NCBI GenBank assembly: GCA_019095985.1
Contig: CM032659.1
Span: 3,005,679-3,069,678 of the forward strand
From: Streblospio benedicti
Taxonomy: Eukaryota; Annelida; Polychaeta; Spionida; Spionidae
Reading direction: 5' to 3'
DNA length: 64,000 nucleotides
The notes beneath the pieces were generated by a model that made no database searches, was not told the DNA's origin, and saw only the letters and a list, made by a program, of their open reading frames with translations. The translations under genes and the position numbers were made by a program. The first letter of the stretch is position 1. Each line of letters begins with the position of its first letter. Of this stretch, positions 37,360 to 48,968 are shown piece after piece.

Positions 37360-38271
37360 CAGTCAAACCTGTCTTAAGTGACCTCTCATTGGGATGGCCA
37401 AAAAAGTCACATACTACAGGTGGTCACTTAATACAGGTTCAAAATCCGATCTGTTTACCATCTTTAAGCTAAAGTTTGCATTGCTTAATGTAAGGCTAAT
37501 GACACAAAAACACTATTTATATGAATTTGATTTATTTTTTATTTACTATATCTACATCATCAATTATATAAATAATTTAAGTACAAATGTAATTACATAT
37601 GAATGGAAACACTTTTCTTTTTTGCTGTAGCCATAATCAATACAATATTTAGATAACTTTAATAGATAGCTATGTCCTGTATCATGACGAATATCCAGTA
37701 AGTAACTAAGTGATGTCATTGTCTCAATGTAATTTATACCACTTTACTGACAAAGAAAGGTGGACAAGCCAATAGAAAGTTGTCACCACTTTATGTAATT
37801 AGCCTGCTTTGTTTCACTTAACCGAGTAGATGCAAACCTCATACTTCAGTCATAGCATGGGAAGTTAGTACAAGTACTAACAAGTGAATGCAAACAAAGC
37901 CCGATTCATTTATCTCTTAATTATCTTACAAATATCAGAGGCAAATGTCTAGGTAAACAGTCACAGACAAAAGAGTTAAATAAAACCCATTTTTAACTGC
38001 ACTGGCTAACTGACGATGTGTTTTACAACATACTACCATGACAGCACAGGTCATATTTGATAATAAAGCAGTTAAAATGACGACATTTACTTTTCCATCT
38101 TTTGCATCCACTGGTTTGAAAATTATGCATCCAAATCCTGACAGCAAGCTTAGTTTGCGTAAAGCAGGTGGATCACAAACAAATACTCAATACAATGGGT
38201 GGTTGTTCATGGGGGGCTTTTCAAATTTATGGCATAAGTTTCTCAAACGGGTTATAAAACAGGTTTGACTG
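37360..38271. mobile_element. MITE with CAGTCAAACCTG inverted ends and TA duplication
   Basis: The left end CAGTCAAACCTGT and right end ACAGGTTTGACTG are exact inverses, each flanked by TA. That fits a Tc1/mariner-type non-autonomous element of 912 bp. No transposase frame. Confidence 0.75.
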
Positions 38272-40054
38272 TATTACAATATGGTATGGGAAACAACCAT
38301 CCTTACCAGAAAAATAATAACAAATGGGGTGTCAACGCACGGGTTGTCAATATCTATAGCCGAGGTCGTTTGGTCGATCTATACATCTAGACTAACACGG
38401 GCGGGAGCCGGGGTCGCCTCAATCCCTGAACCCGGTCTTGGGCGGTGTGTCGCTAGGGGTCCGACCCCCCCGTGGGGGGTGTCAGATGCGGTCCATCCCT
38501 GGACCCCGTGGTCGGACAGTCTAATCCTGACGAAACCGGGCTGTCTTTTTTAGCTTTATTCTCCGGATATCCTGAATATTCGGCGTTCACTTTTCCAATC
38601 GCCCCTGGATGTAGGGTTAACGGCTCGGCGTCTAACCCGCATTTATCGATTTAGTAACGGTTATGAAATCAGTAATGCAACAGCTATATCCGTGGTTGGA
38701 TTCTAGAGTATGAAGGAATCCCCGAAACCCCGACTTCCCGAACTATCAGTACGAAAAACGCCACGTGCCTACTTTTGCCCGGAAGATTCTGTCAGCGGTA
38801 AATAGCCCCGACTTTCTACCCAAGAGTCTTGTATTAAAATTGTGCTAATCTTCACTTTTTAATCGTCTGAATAATGTAGACTCTTCTTTCAACATACTAG
38901 AGGTAACTATCAGCGGTAATTGTCTAATCCCCTGACCCCGACATTTACTTTTCCATCTAATTTGCGTCCACTACCAAATATAAATACGGTACAGAGTCCT
39001 GACGGCAAACGTTTGACGTTCCACGAGAGAGTTGGATCACAAACAAATACCGACTAGCGGGTGGTTGCTCACAAAAGCGCTTCCTTCTAATTTTCGGGAT
39101 AACTTTCTCTCAAACGAATTATAAAATGTGGTGATATTACTAGAGCGTGCGAACGGCCATACCTTACCAGAAAATAATAACAAATGGAGCTGTCAACGCA
39201 CGGGTTAAGAAATATCTATAGGCGTTTGGCCGATCTATACATCTAGACTAACACGGGCGGTCGTCTCGTCTAATCCCCGAACCCCGTCAGCCGGTGTCTC
39301 GTCTAATCCCGGACCCCGTCAGCCGGTGTCGCGTCTAATCCCTAGACCCCGTCGGCTGGCGTCTCGTCTAATCCCGGACCCCGTCAGCCGGTGTCGCGTC
39401 TAATCCCTAGACCCCGTCGGCTGGCGTCTCGTCTAATCCCCGGACCCCGTCGGCGGTTGTCTCGTCTAATCCCGAACCCGTCGCTGGTGTCTCGCCTAAT
39501 CCCGAACCCGTCAGCTGACGCTCGTTAATCTCCGTAAGATTACTACTCCGTCGATTGGCCGCCCGCCCCCCCACCCCGTTAAGCGGGGAGGCTCGTGAAT
39601 AATGTAGATTTAGCTACGGGCTCCCCTAACCATCCCGCTAGGGGACTAGCGGGATCTTGAATAATGGCGACTTTTCAAAAGCGGGTCTTCTTCCTCGTGA
39701 ATAATGTAGACTATTCGTACGGGTCTACCCCCACCATACGAGACATTTACTTTTCCATCTTTTTTTTGTCCACTACCAAATGAAAATACGGCACAGAGTC
39801 CTGACAGCAAACGTTTGACGTTCCGCGAGAGAGTTGGATCACAAACAAATACTGACTAGCGGGTGGTTGCTCACAAAAGCGCTTCCTTCTAATTTTCGGG
39901 ATAACTCTCTCTCAAACGAGTTATAAAATGTGGTGATATTACTAGAGCGTGCGAACGGCCATACCTTACCAGAAAATAATAACAAATGGAGCTGTCAACG
40001 CACGGGTTAAGAAATATCTATAGGCGTTTGGTCGATCTATACATCTAGACTAAC
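38083..40054 (+). repeat. Three dispersed copies of a unit of about 312 bp
   Basis: Copies lie at 38083-38396, 38941-39252 and 39743-40054. Each starts ACATTTACTTTTCCATCT and ends CTATACATCTAGACTAAC. The second and third copies are close to each other; the first is diverged and overlaps the right end of the TA-flanked MITE. Confidence 0.8.
39263..39534 (+). repeat. Minisatellite, unit about 32-33 bp, about eight copies
   Basis: The unit begins GTCTCGTCTAATCCC and holds GACCCCGTC. Two subtypes alternate in the middle (GTCTCG...CAGCCGGT and GTCGCG...CGGCTGGC), giving a two-unit higher-order repeat. Shorter, decayed units close the array. Confidence 0.85.
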
Positions 40055-40080
40055 GTGACCCCACTCGTCAAAATAAAGCA

Positions 40081-40701
40081 TACTGCATAGCAGGTGGATC
40101 CTTGAGACCTAATATCTTTATTTTGTTTTCCAAATTAACTTTCATTTGAAGGATTGGCGAAATGTAGCATTATTACTACAGCTTGCGCGCAGGAATAACT
40201 TATAAGAGTTCTATTGCAGACGCATCTGTCAAGACACTGATTTAGTTTAGAAAGACGATCTTGGTAGATTTATATAGTTTGCTGATGGAAATCAACCACC
40301 ATACATATAGTCTTTTGGCTGTTATTATCTGCCCTATTAATGTAAAATTAGGATTGGTCAATCAGTAGTAATAGACGTTCAATCCATTCATATCACTGGA
40401 CATTTTCTGATACTTTACGGCTTATAATAGCTGAGTTTGACTTAGGTGCACATTGGAAGATAATGCCACAATATGGTAGATACTACATAGCAGGTGGATC
40501 CTTGAGACCTAATATCTTTATTTTGTTTTCCAAATTAACTTTCATTTGAAGGATTGGCGAAATGTAGCCTTATTACTACAGCTTGCGCGCAGGAATAACT
40601 TATAAGAGTTCTATTGCAGACGCACCTGTCAAGACACTGATTTAGTTTAGAAAGACGATCTTGGTAGATTTATATAGTTTGCTGATGGAAATCAACCACC
40701 A
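40081..40701 (+). repeat. Direct repeat, 221 bp, two copies 400 bp apart
   Basis: 40081-40301 and 40481-40701 differ at only about three bases (for example GCATTATTAC/GCCTTATTAC). Both start AGCAGGTGGATCCTTGAG-like and end AATCAACCACCA. The 179 bases between are unique. Confidence 0.85.
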
Positions 40702-40964
40702 AACGATCGTAGGTTCCGTACTAAATTAAGACTGTGAAATGTATTACAATCGGTAATTGCCGATAAAATGGAATTGTCACTCCCCCGATTACGAAAACCG
40801 GATACGTGTTTTCTTTCAATAACGATACATTTAATAGTAAACAACTTTGCTCATCAGAGAGAGCGTGAGCGGCTAGCGTGCGGCGGCGGCGGCGGCAATG
40901 GCTTTGGTCGCGGCGCGTTAATGACTTCTCCCCTTATAGGGAGGGCTCTGGAATGTCTGGAATG

Positions 40965-43900
40965 CCAAAAGAAGAAACATAAGATTGTCACTACGGTAAT
41001 AGCCCAGAGCATAGAATGAAATTTGGAGATCATGGTTCAAAGTGTATTGAATGTATTGAAGAAAGTAGGGAAAGAAGCTTAAAATGCCTATAAACTTCTA
41101 CACAATGCTGTGCTCTCTGAGCACTTTTCAGTGGATTAGCAAAAGCCAAAGTTTAACGTAGGTTGTGGTCATCAGTCCCATAATCCCATAATATTGTCTG
41201 AAATACGGACATCATGTGTCAAGCAAAAAGAGAAATGAGAAGCAAAAGTAGCCATAATGGCCTTTAGGAAGATCACTTGATTGGCAAAGTGCCAAAAATT
41301 AGATACTGATGATGGTCACTAGGTATATGAAGCAGTGTATCATGTTGGAAATAATGGTTCAAGCTGTGTTGAATCTATTGAAAAAATGACAAAAATGACC
41401 TAAGATGGCCTCCGGAAATCACACTTAAATTGGCAAAGTGCCAAACATTAATACCTCTGATGGCCTCTAGATATGTAAGCATTGTACCACGTTTGAATGT
41501 GTTCACCCAAGCAGTTTTAAAGACACAAGAAAACGTCCAAAATGGACCATAAATGGCCCTGTAAAGAAAGCACACTTTGAAATTAAAGTGCTCAAAATCA
41601 CATCACTCCGGTGTCCCACATTGTGCCATAGTTGTGTAAAGTTTGAAGGAATTCGGTTCATCGATATGCCCTCTAGCTTGTCCAGGGACACACAGACACA
41701 GACATATATACTGACATACAAACGAAGTGATCACAAGGCTTTTGCTTCAGCTGCTGAAGCGACGCAAAAAAACATGTCAGATATTCATAGGACCAAACTT
41801 CAATGACATTAGATATAAAAAACGCACATGTGCTTACACGGTAAATAAATCCTAGTCTTACTAGTCTGAAGGAACTTTATTCAACAAAAAATCAACTTCG
41901 CATGCAAGACAACTTCCCGACAACTGCTTAATTCGTTCAACAATAAACAAGACAGCTAGGATTATGAAAGAATCATCACAGTGCCATCATATAACATTAC
42001 ACTTGATTAAATACATAACGATGATAGGCCATATAGATTATTTAACTGATACGCTGTCCACAAAAACAGTCTCACCTTTCAAACTTAACTTAATTGGTTA
42101 CTGGATCTTGTAGATTCAAATGAACACCAATCAAACTGCATGCTGCATATTTGAAAAAAAAGTGTCAGTTAAGGCATGAAGAGATCACATGAGCAATGGG
42201 CCTAATTTCGTCTTCAGATTTCATTTAATTGAAATGGTCAATAGCCAGCATAGCAGTTGGCATAACATGCCTCGGTCAGAAGTATTTTTCATGGATTCTG
42301 GTTGTCACAATTTCAGATTACATTATAGGTTTTTACTTCTTTTTATGTGTGTTTGGAGACAAAATTATGAATTCAAAATTTTTTTTTTTCTTATGTCAAA
42401 AATAGAAGAGTAATTTTAGGTAATTTAAAAACTATTCCGACGTTTCGACACATAAAGTGTGTCCTCTTCAGGGGAATATATAAAAGTTTATGAAAAGTAA
42501 TAATCAAGAAAAAAAAAAAAGACTAAACATTACAAATATAATGTTAATAAATAGTATGCAAATAGATTACACTTTAAGCTTGGTTTTCCCTGAATCAAAC
42601 AGTTGTGTAATTATTCATTTTTATGTCATAATTAGCTTTCCCCGGCCACGTGTTTCAGTGGCACACTTAACTATAGCTTTTGACATGGTATCCTCCAATT
42701 GTCTTCCATCTGATTTTCAGAAAAAAATTGTATTTTTATCAAAGAGTGTAATGCATAGGTAGATCTATATGTGATCATATAAGAGGATGTTAACACTGCA
42801 ATATGTTATCATCGAGCCATTTTTTGTATGTTCGTATTTTTAAAAGTGGCACTATATTTACGATGGACCCTTCGCCATATATGGAACCAAAATACTTTCA
42901 TTCCATTGATAATGAAAGGAAATATGTATTTTAAGCAGTATGTAAGGCCCATGCATAATGGCGGGTAAGGTGTAGGCGTGAAAGGGGATTTATATTTCGA
43001 CATATGCGATTTTTGCGGTTACAAAACATTGTGTAGAATCCATCAGCATGCCCGTCCAGTGGACTCTACTTTCCTCTCGTCGTAAATTCAAGGAAATGTG
43101 TATGAAATAGTGGGAACAATGTGTATACAATATGTATAGTATCAATACATTGCATGCTATCATGGCCAATATATTTACATTCACATAGGCGCCCCCTGGG
43201 TGGGTCGGTGGGTGGGGGCCTGCCCCCCTAACGCCCTTAGAATTTCAAAACATGAGGTTCCAGGGTGAAAAAAATCTAACTTCATATTCTTGAATGCGTT
43301 CATTGTGTTGGTGTAAAATATTTTTGGTTCATCTTTCTTTATTCACAACACCATATTTTTACTTTCATTAACAGTTTTGCCAAACAGCTGTTGGCATCAT
43401 CAGAATGTTCTTCCCGCGCAATGTCAGGAGGTCAAATCTTCCGATCCTGATCGAGGATGGAATCGTACACTCGCGAGAAATGAAATAGACTGGGAGGGAG
43501 CTAGAGTGATAGACAGGGAGAGCGAATGGAAGACCAGAACCATCAAAGAATCAGTACATATTCCAACTTGCAGGCTGGCCATGAACAACAGAGACGAGGG
43601 GGGCCACCAACCCTCGCGGATGACGAAATTTTTTCACACACAAAAAATGACAGGGAGGAAGGGAAATAAAATAATTCCTTTCTGCAAAGCGACAGGGAGG
43701 AAAAAAGGTTCAGTTTTATCATTGACGGGGTCTTGCAAAAAAAAAAAAAAAGTGGGGGGGGAGAGAATAATCTTCTTACTTTATAAGTATTGAGAATAAT
43801 CCAGCACTGTCCTCCTTTTTCATCTTTTTGTTTATGTTTGTATTAATACCCTGCATGTTTTTAAACTGACAGTTAAGCCTTAATACTTAAGTATTCCATG

Positions 43901-45400
43901 TTTAAGATTTTCATAATCATGGGATGCTGTGACTGAACAAACTCACGTAGTATTAGTAGTAAACAACATTAATTGTCTTTGCTCAGCCGTGTACACTTTG
44001 CTAAGATTCTGGGTGTCAAATAGATTGTCGTGGTATTTGTCAATTGTAGTTCTTAAATATATAATTGTATAATCCGTTTAATAGTAGCATAATTCTCATA
44101 ATCTATTACGAATGCTCGTTGGAAAATCAAAATAACTTACTTATTAAGAAGAATAAGTTGCACATGACGCATCCATGTCAGGCTATCAGTGCGCATGCTC
44201 AACAAATCAAATGTCCTGTTAGTCTCAATCAATCACCCTGTGGTGACAACCTTCACCCAGTATGCAATTAACACTGGCTGAACGAAGCTTATATCCTGTA
44301 CCGCGAAAACGAAACCGAAATTGGCTGTCGTAAAAAAACACACCTGAAGAATCGTTTGCCCATCACGCCTAATGACAGTGTTCATGGCAATGAGGGAAAA
44401 AATAACTTGCCTGTTAGGTGTCTCTTCGAAACAAATATAATAAAACAAGGTTCTAGTAATTTTATTCATTTGTCGGGGGTTAAAATTGCCCATCGTCGGG
44501 TTTGTCATCCAACTTATATAAAACGGATGGCCTATTACCATTGAATTGTACAATTAAAGTTCTATATGTGCACCCAGTAAAACTAGTGGCACATCACTTT
44601 TCATTCTTCAGTATTTCTATATGTGGCATTGATAAATCAATGTCTCAGTCCTGGGGTGTATATGTGTGACTATATTAACACTTGCACTAATAGTATGTAC
44701 ATGTACACTTTTCATTTAGAACTAATCATAATATAAGATGCCATTTGTATTATACAAATACTCCTCTTTTTTAGATTGGTTTCTTGTTGATTCTTATACA
44801 TTCTGAAGCCAATCGTCTTACATATGTAGTAATATGTGGTAAGATGAGCTATATTTTTACATTAATTGATCCAATGTACAACAACCACTTATCAATAGTT
44901 GCTCTCTTTGATATGATCAAAATAAAAAAATGTTATTTTTTTTGAATTCTTCCTCGTTTCTAAAACCAATGTCTTCCTCAGAAACCCAACTATTTACTAT
45001 ACCTTTGACATTGATGTCACAAACTATAATAATTAAATAGATTAGAATACGTTTTATAGGAATTTTCCTCCTCCCCTATCACATTGCTATCACATGGCTA
45101 TATCATATGAAACAAACTTGAGCTTTCCCCAAAATAAGGAAGTGTTTTACAGGGTGATGTTTCATACAGCGGAACTGGTAACTATGGTAATAAATAGATG
45201 AGAATACCAGTACATTGTATGATAAATTATCTCCTCACGTGTGGCTCCATGTAAGCACAATAAAATTCCCAGAAAAAGAAACTTTTCACTTATTGTGCAG
45301 TATTTCACAATTTTTCATGAAGATTACGCTATTTTTTCATGAAGAAAAATTCGGTTACGCTGTGGCTTGTTGCTATACACAGCAGCAAATTAGGTATTTA
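40965..45400 (+). repeat. Duplicated 4.4-kb segment, copy B
   Basis: Partner of copy A at an offset of about 9.32-9.37 kb. It continues cleanly past the point where copy A degrades and holds the full 44.7-45.4 kb repeat. Confidence 0.85.
42434..43700 (+). mobile_element. Penelope-like retroelement relic, copy B
   Basis: This is the partner of the 33-34 kb relic within the second copy of the duplicated segment. It is nearly identical in sequence and carries the same two landmarks. Confidence 0.6.
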
Positions 45401-45640
45401 CATTATAAAATATTTTTTAATAGTTGGGCAATGGCGGAATGTTCACCAGAAAAGAGGGATTGCAACCCATATGAGTTAGTAGCGCCACTGGTATTTACAG
45501 GTTACAGTAGCAGACGACGGAACTTTTATTGGCCTGTCATCTCTGCTTCCAGACAGCTTCGGGATTTCCCGAAATTTATTAGGAATTGTTTCATTAATGT
45601 TACCATCATGTATAAACAATATAATAATTTGCATATATAA
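44560..45640 (+). repeat. Most complete copy of the dispersed repeat family
   Basis: It holds, in one run, blocks found separately at 11.1-11.4, 12.2-12.33, 18.4-19.2 and 35.1-35.7 kb. No inverted ends or coding frame are visible; its class is unknown. Confidence 0.6.
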
Positions 45641-46339
45641 AATAATTTGGACATTTCTATAGCCTATAGTCATGAATTACGCAAGATTATTCCCATATTC
45701 CGACGGATTTTGATACGACCTGCTGATGCAGGAGGCCTAGAAGGGGTCTCAATTAAAAAGTATGGGTTGTAAATGTTGAAATGAAAGCCGTAAAATGGCA
45801 ATTACACAACTAATGCACCTTAAAATGTGATGTGATGCTTGCATTTGGGCTTATATAATATGTGTATTATAGAAATGATATTATGTTTTTGTATTCACAT
45901 TATACAGGTCACGTCATACTGACGTCAAATGTTTGTATTCCTATCATTCTATTTTGTCAAGTTTCACAAATAGAAGCGTACGTATTTTTGCCTTAGATCT
46001 TTTTATTGTCACCTATTGTTGGTTATTTCGTCTAAGACTTGGATACTTAAGGATACTTAATGATCAGTAAATCCGAACTCCATCAAAGAATCGTAAAAAA
46101 AGTAGCCATCACACTACGATTAGATCAATACCCTGAGTTAATATCATAACATGTTAACTGCCTTTAACATTATGTACTTGAAATGTTCACATATAACTAC
46201 CGCCCCCCACATGTTTCTAATGTGTTTTCCCCAAGTTTCCTGGTGGATGCAATTACATTCTCCTTCTTTCTCTCGTTTCAATAGTACGCAAGCTCATACA
46301 CACTATATTGACATAGCTGAAGACATCTGCTCTCATTTG

Positions 46340-46405
46340 ACTATATCAAGTGGCCCAGACGGGACTCGAACTCACGACCCCAAGGTTGTGAGACCAGAAT
46401 GATAC
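46340..46405 (-). repeat. tRNA-like (SINE or tRNA pseudogene) fragment
   Basis: On the minus strand GGTCGTGAGTTCGAGTCCCG has a perfect pol III B box (GTTCGAGTCC). The A box, D arm and a paired T stem are missing, so it is not a working tRNA gene. The flanks 45641-46339 and 46406-46790 hold nothing I recognise. Confidence 0.55.
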
Positions 46406-46795
46406 CATCATCACAAGCTTTGGACAAACTTATGAGCCCTTTGTGATGATACCTTGTTTCCACTTTACAGAGAGAAGTATTTGATCTACATTGGTCTACC
46501 ACCTTTAACAGATCCTCATGGCAAATTTAACAAAGCCATGCCAGATATATTTATTAAAGTTCAACACTAGTTACGAAACCAAAGTTTTACAGAGCTGAAT
46601 AGTGTTTTCATTCTGATTAGATGTGTTGCTTTTCTACATTATTCTTCATAAATGTATTATTTGAATTACTATTTTTAAAATTAATGACCTAAAAGGGGCT
46701 GATCTAGGAGGGAGGGGGATATTTGGCGTTTCCGACGACTACTTGTTTGTGAAGCTTTTGGTTATAGTGTTTGAGACGACTCTGAGTCATTCGTG

Positions 46796-46872
46796 TGTGG
46801 TCAGTTTACTCGTGGAGTCTATCAATAAACAAGTGGTCAGTTTACTCGTGGAGTCTATCAATAAACAAGTGG
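46796..46872 (+). repeat. Tandem duplication of 36 bp
   Basis: GTGGTCAGTTTACTCGTGGA through CAATAAACAA occurs twice head to tail. An (ACAAA)n-like run lies at 47049-47090. The rest of 46873-48424 has no supported gene. Confidence 0.75.
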
Positions 46873-48469
46873 TTTTAGTGTTTATTTTATGGTTAAGTAT
46901 TTAATATAGATAGTTCAAGCATGTAGAACATGGGGTATGTTTGATGTTTATCTTCTCAGCCGTATTATCACACATTCAGTAAAGTTAAGGTTTTCTTTGC
47001 CAATGATCTAAAGCAGGGACAATGTTGATTACGCACTTGCAATTACACACAAAAAACAAAAAAAAACAAAAAAACAAACAAACAAAACACAGCAGTTATC
47101 TGAAATATATCACCCATATTAACATGTACGTATTTTCACTTTCGTTTTTAGTGCCTGTTTTACGTTGACATGCGGACTACTCTGCCACAATCAGTTAAGA
47201 CAGAACACAGAGCAGAACGGATACCAAAGAACTTAAATAACTGCGGATACTCACATATAATCTCTGTTAAGGTAAGCCATTACTCTCACTGGAGGTGCAA
47301 TATAGTTTGGATATATTTTGTATTAAAGCAGGTATCAAAAGAAGAAACATCTATTATTTACTAATTGCAAATGATGCTTTAAACCTCTAAATAAAGATTC
47401 AGTCTTTACCAATAGGGACCGTAAATCTCCCCCGTTCTGGAGGGAGATTTCTAACTTTTGCTTCCGTCAGCGTATGTATGATCTGATGTTTAAGTACTTT
47501 GGCCTGCGTTTGAAAAATTTATAGAATATTCGAATAATATAACAATTGTTACCACTGTAGTGGGCAAAGCATTTCACATATGGTAATTAAACATTACAAT
47601 TTTGTTCACTATGCTAGTCTCCACACTCAGTTGAATTGATGTCGGTGTACTTTGGACAACGTTTGATGAACTTATGAGCGTTGCGAGTTAATACCTCGTT
47701 ACCACTCTACAGGGCGAAGTATTTGACCTATTATCACCAAACTACATATTTAGCTTCAGGGTACCACTCTCCAGAGCTGATTAGATTTTGGTGTACGTTA
47801 GCCCACTTTTGATGAAGTTTCAATGTGTTTTTATTTTCATTCTGATTAGATGTGTAGCCTTTCTACAATATTCTTTAGGGGACTGTAATTATATCCTTTG
47901 TTTGGCAGATACGCCGATGAATCAGTATAACCCCCGATACAAAAATAAAACTGACATACATCTTTTTTATTAAATTCATGCCGATGAAGCAACAAATTGC
48001 GGTTTTTTTCATAACAATATCGGCCGGTGAACCTGATTTCACATGGTGCAAAAGTCATATAGCTCGTCAACATAGCATTCTTGGCTCAAATCGCCTTAAA
48101 AACATGTGATAAACACTACCATGCAGTGAACCTCGCTATGGAAAGCACCGTTAGGAATCTGTCACAATGCTAGCGCGTAAAGGCTGCCCATGTGATTTTG
48201 ACCAATCAAATTGAGGGTGCTTGCTCGTGTTGTTTATTGTTTGCATCTGGTAAGACACCTGTCATGGCGGGGAACCATGATGTCGCTCGTTTCTCACAGC
48301 GGGCAAAAGCAACTTAGACATATCATACAAATGTAATTACGACATAAAGCAAACATGGCAATGGGATTTCAACTAGTTGATATATCACAGCTCACTTAAC
48401 ATGTCAGAAAGTAAAGTAAAGTTAGTAAGTAAGTAAGTAAATAAGTAAGTAAGTAAATATTTAGAGTGT

Positions 48470-48852
48470 TACACATTATTTACAGAATAATAACAATCTA
48501 TTTGCCTTAATGAAATAATGTCCGGCCGACATCAGCCTATGAGACACTAAAAAGTTTACATTTCCATATAAAATAAATCAAACATATATTACTCTTCTTT
48601 TGAACATTAAAAAAACTGTTTTTGCTAAAAAAAAGGTTGGATAAGATCATTTGTCATATACACAATATTTGTTAAGCGTTTTAAAATCATTAAACGTTTC
48701 AACATACTTAATAATTTCATTAAAAAGTTGATGTCGTAGATCGTTATACAATGTACAATTAATTAAAAAGTGTTGTTCATCTTCTACCCTTCATTTAAAT
48801 GACAAAATTTACATATTCTATTTTCAAGTGGTACATTTTCAAATTTGCCTGT
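48470..48852 (-). mobile_element. LINE 3' fragment with short tandem tail
   Basis: Read on the minus strand from 48850: NRICKFCHLNEG, then EDEQHFLINCTLYNDLRHQL and an F-rich tail. This is the C-terminal Cys/His region of Jockey/CR1-type LINE ORF2, with one stop. It ends in a TTAC/TTAT tandem tail (48425-48456). Its 5' end abuts the ANK2 duplication border at about 48853. Confidence 0.75.
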
Positions 48853-48968
48853 CTATCGATGGCATAATTAATAGTTGATTGTGAATAACTCTTTGTTTAT
48901 ATTTTCTTGACAGTTTGTCAGCCTATGGTTTATCTGCCCGTCGAGTCCAGCCATCGTTTATCGGCATC

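Noticed and set aside
46340-46405. tRNA gene on the minus strand
   Set aside because: Only the B box and acceptor-like end are recognisable; the A box, D arm and a sound T stem are absent.
46731-46875. Possible LTR end
   Set aside because: Only a 36-bp tandem repeat is seen; there is no second LTR, primer-binding site or coding region nearby.
48421-48460. Short repeats that could suggest a CRISPR-like array (also 39263-39534)
   Set aside because: Head-to-tail microsatellite or minisatellite without unique spacers, in a eukaryotic genome.
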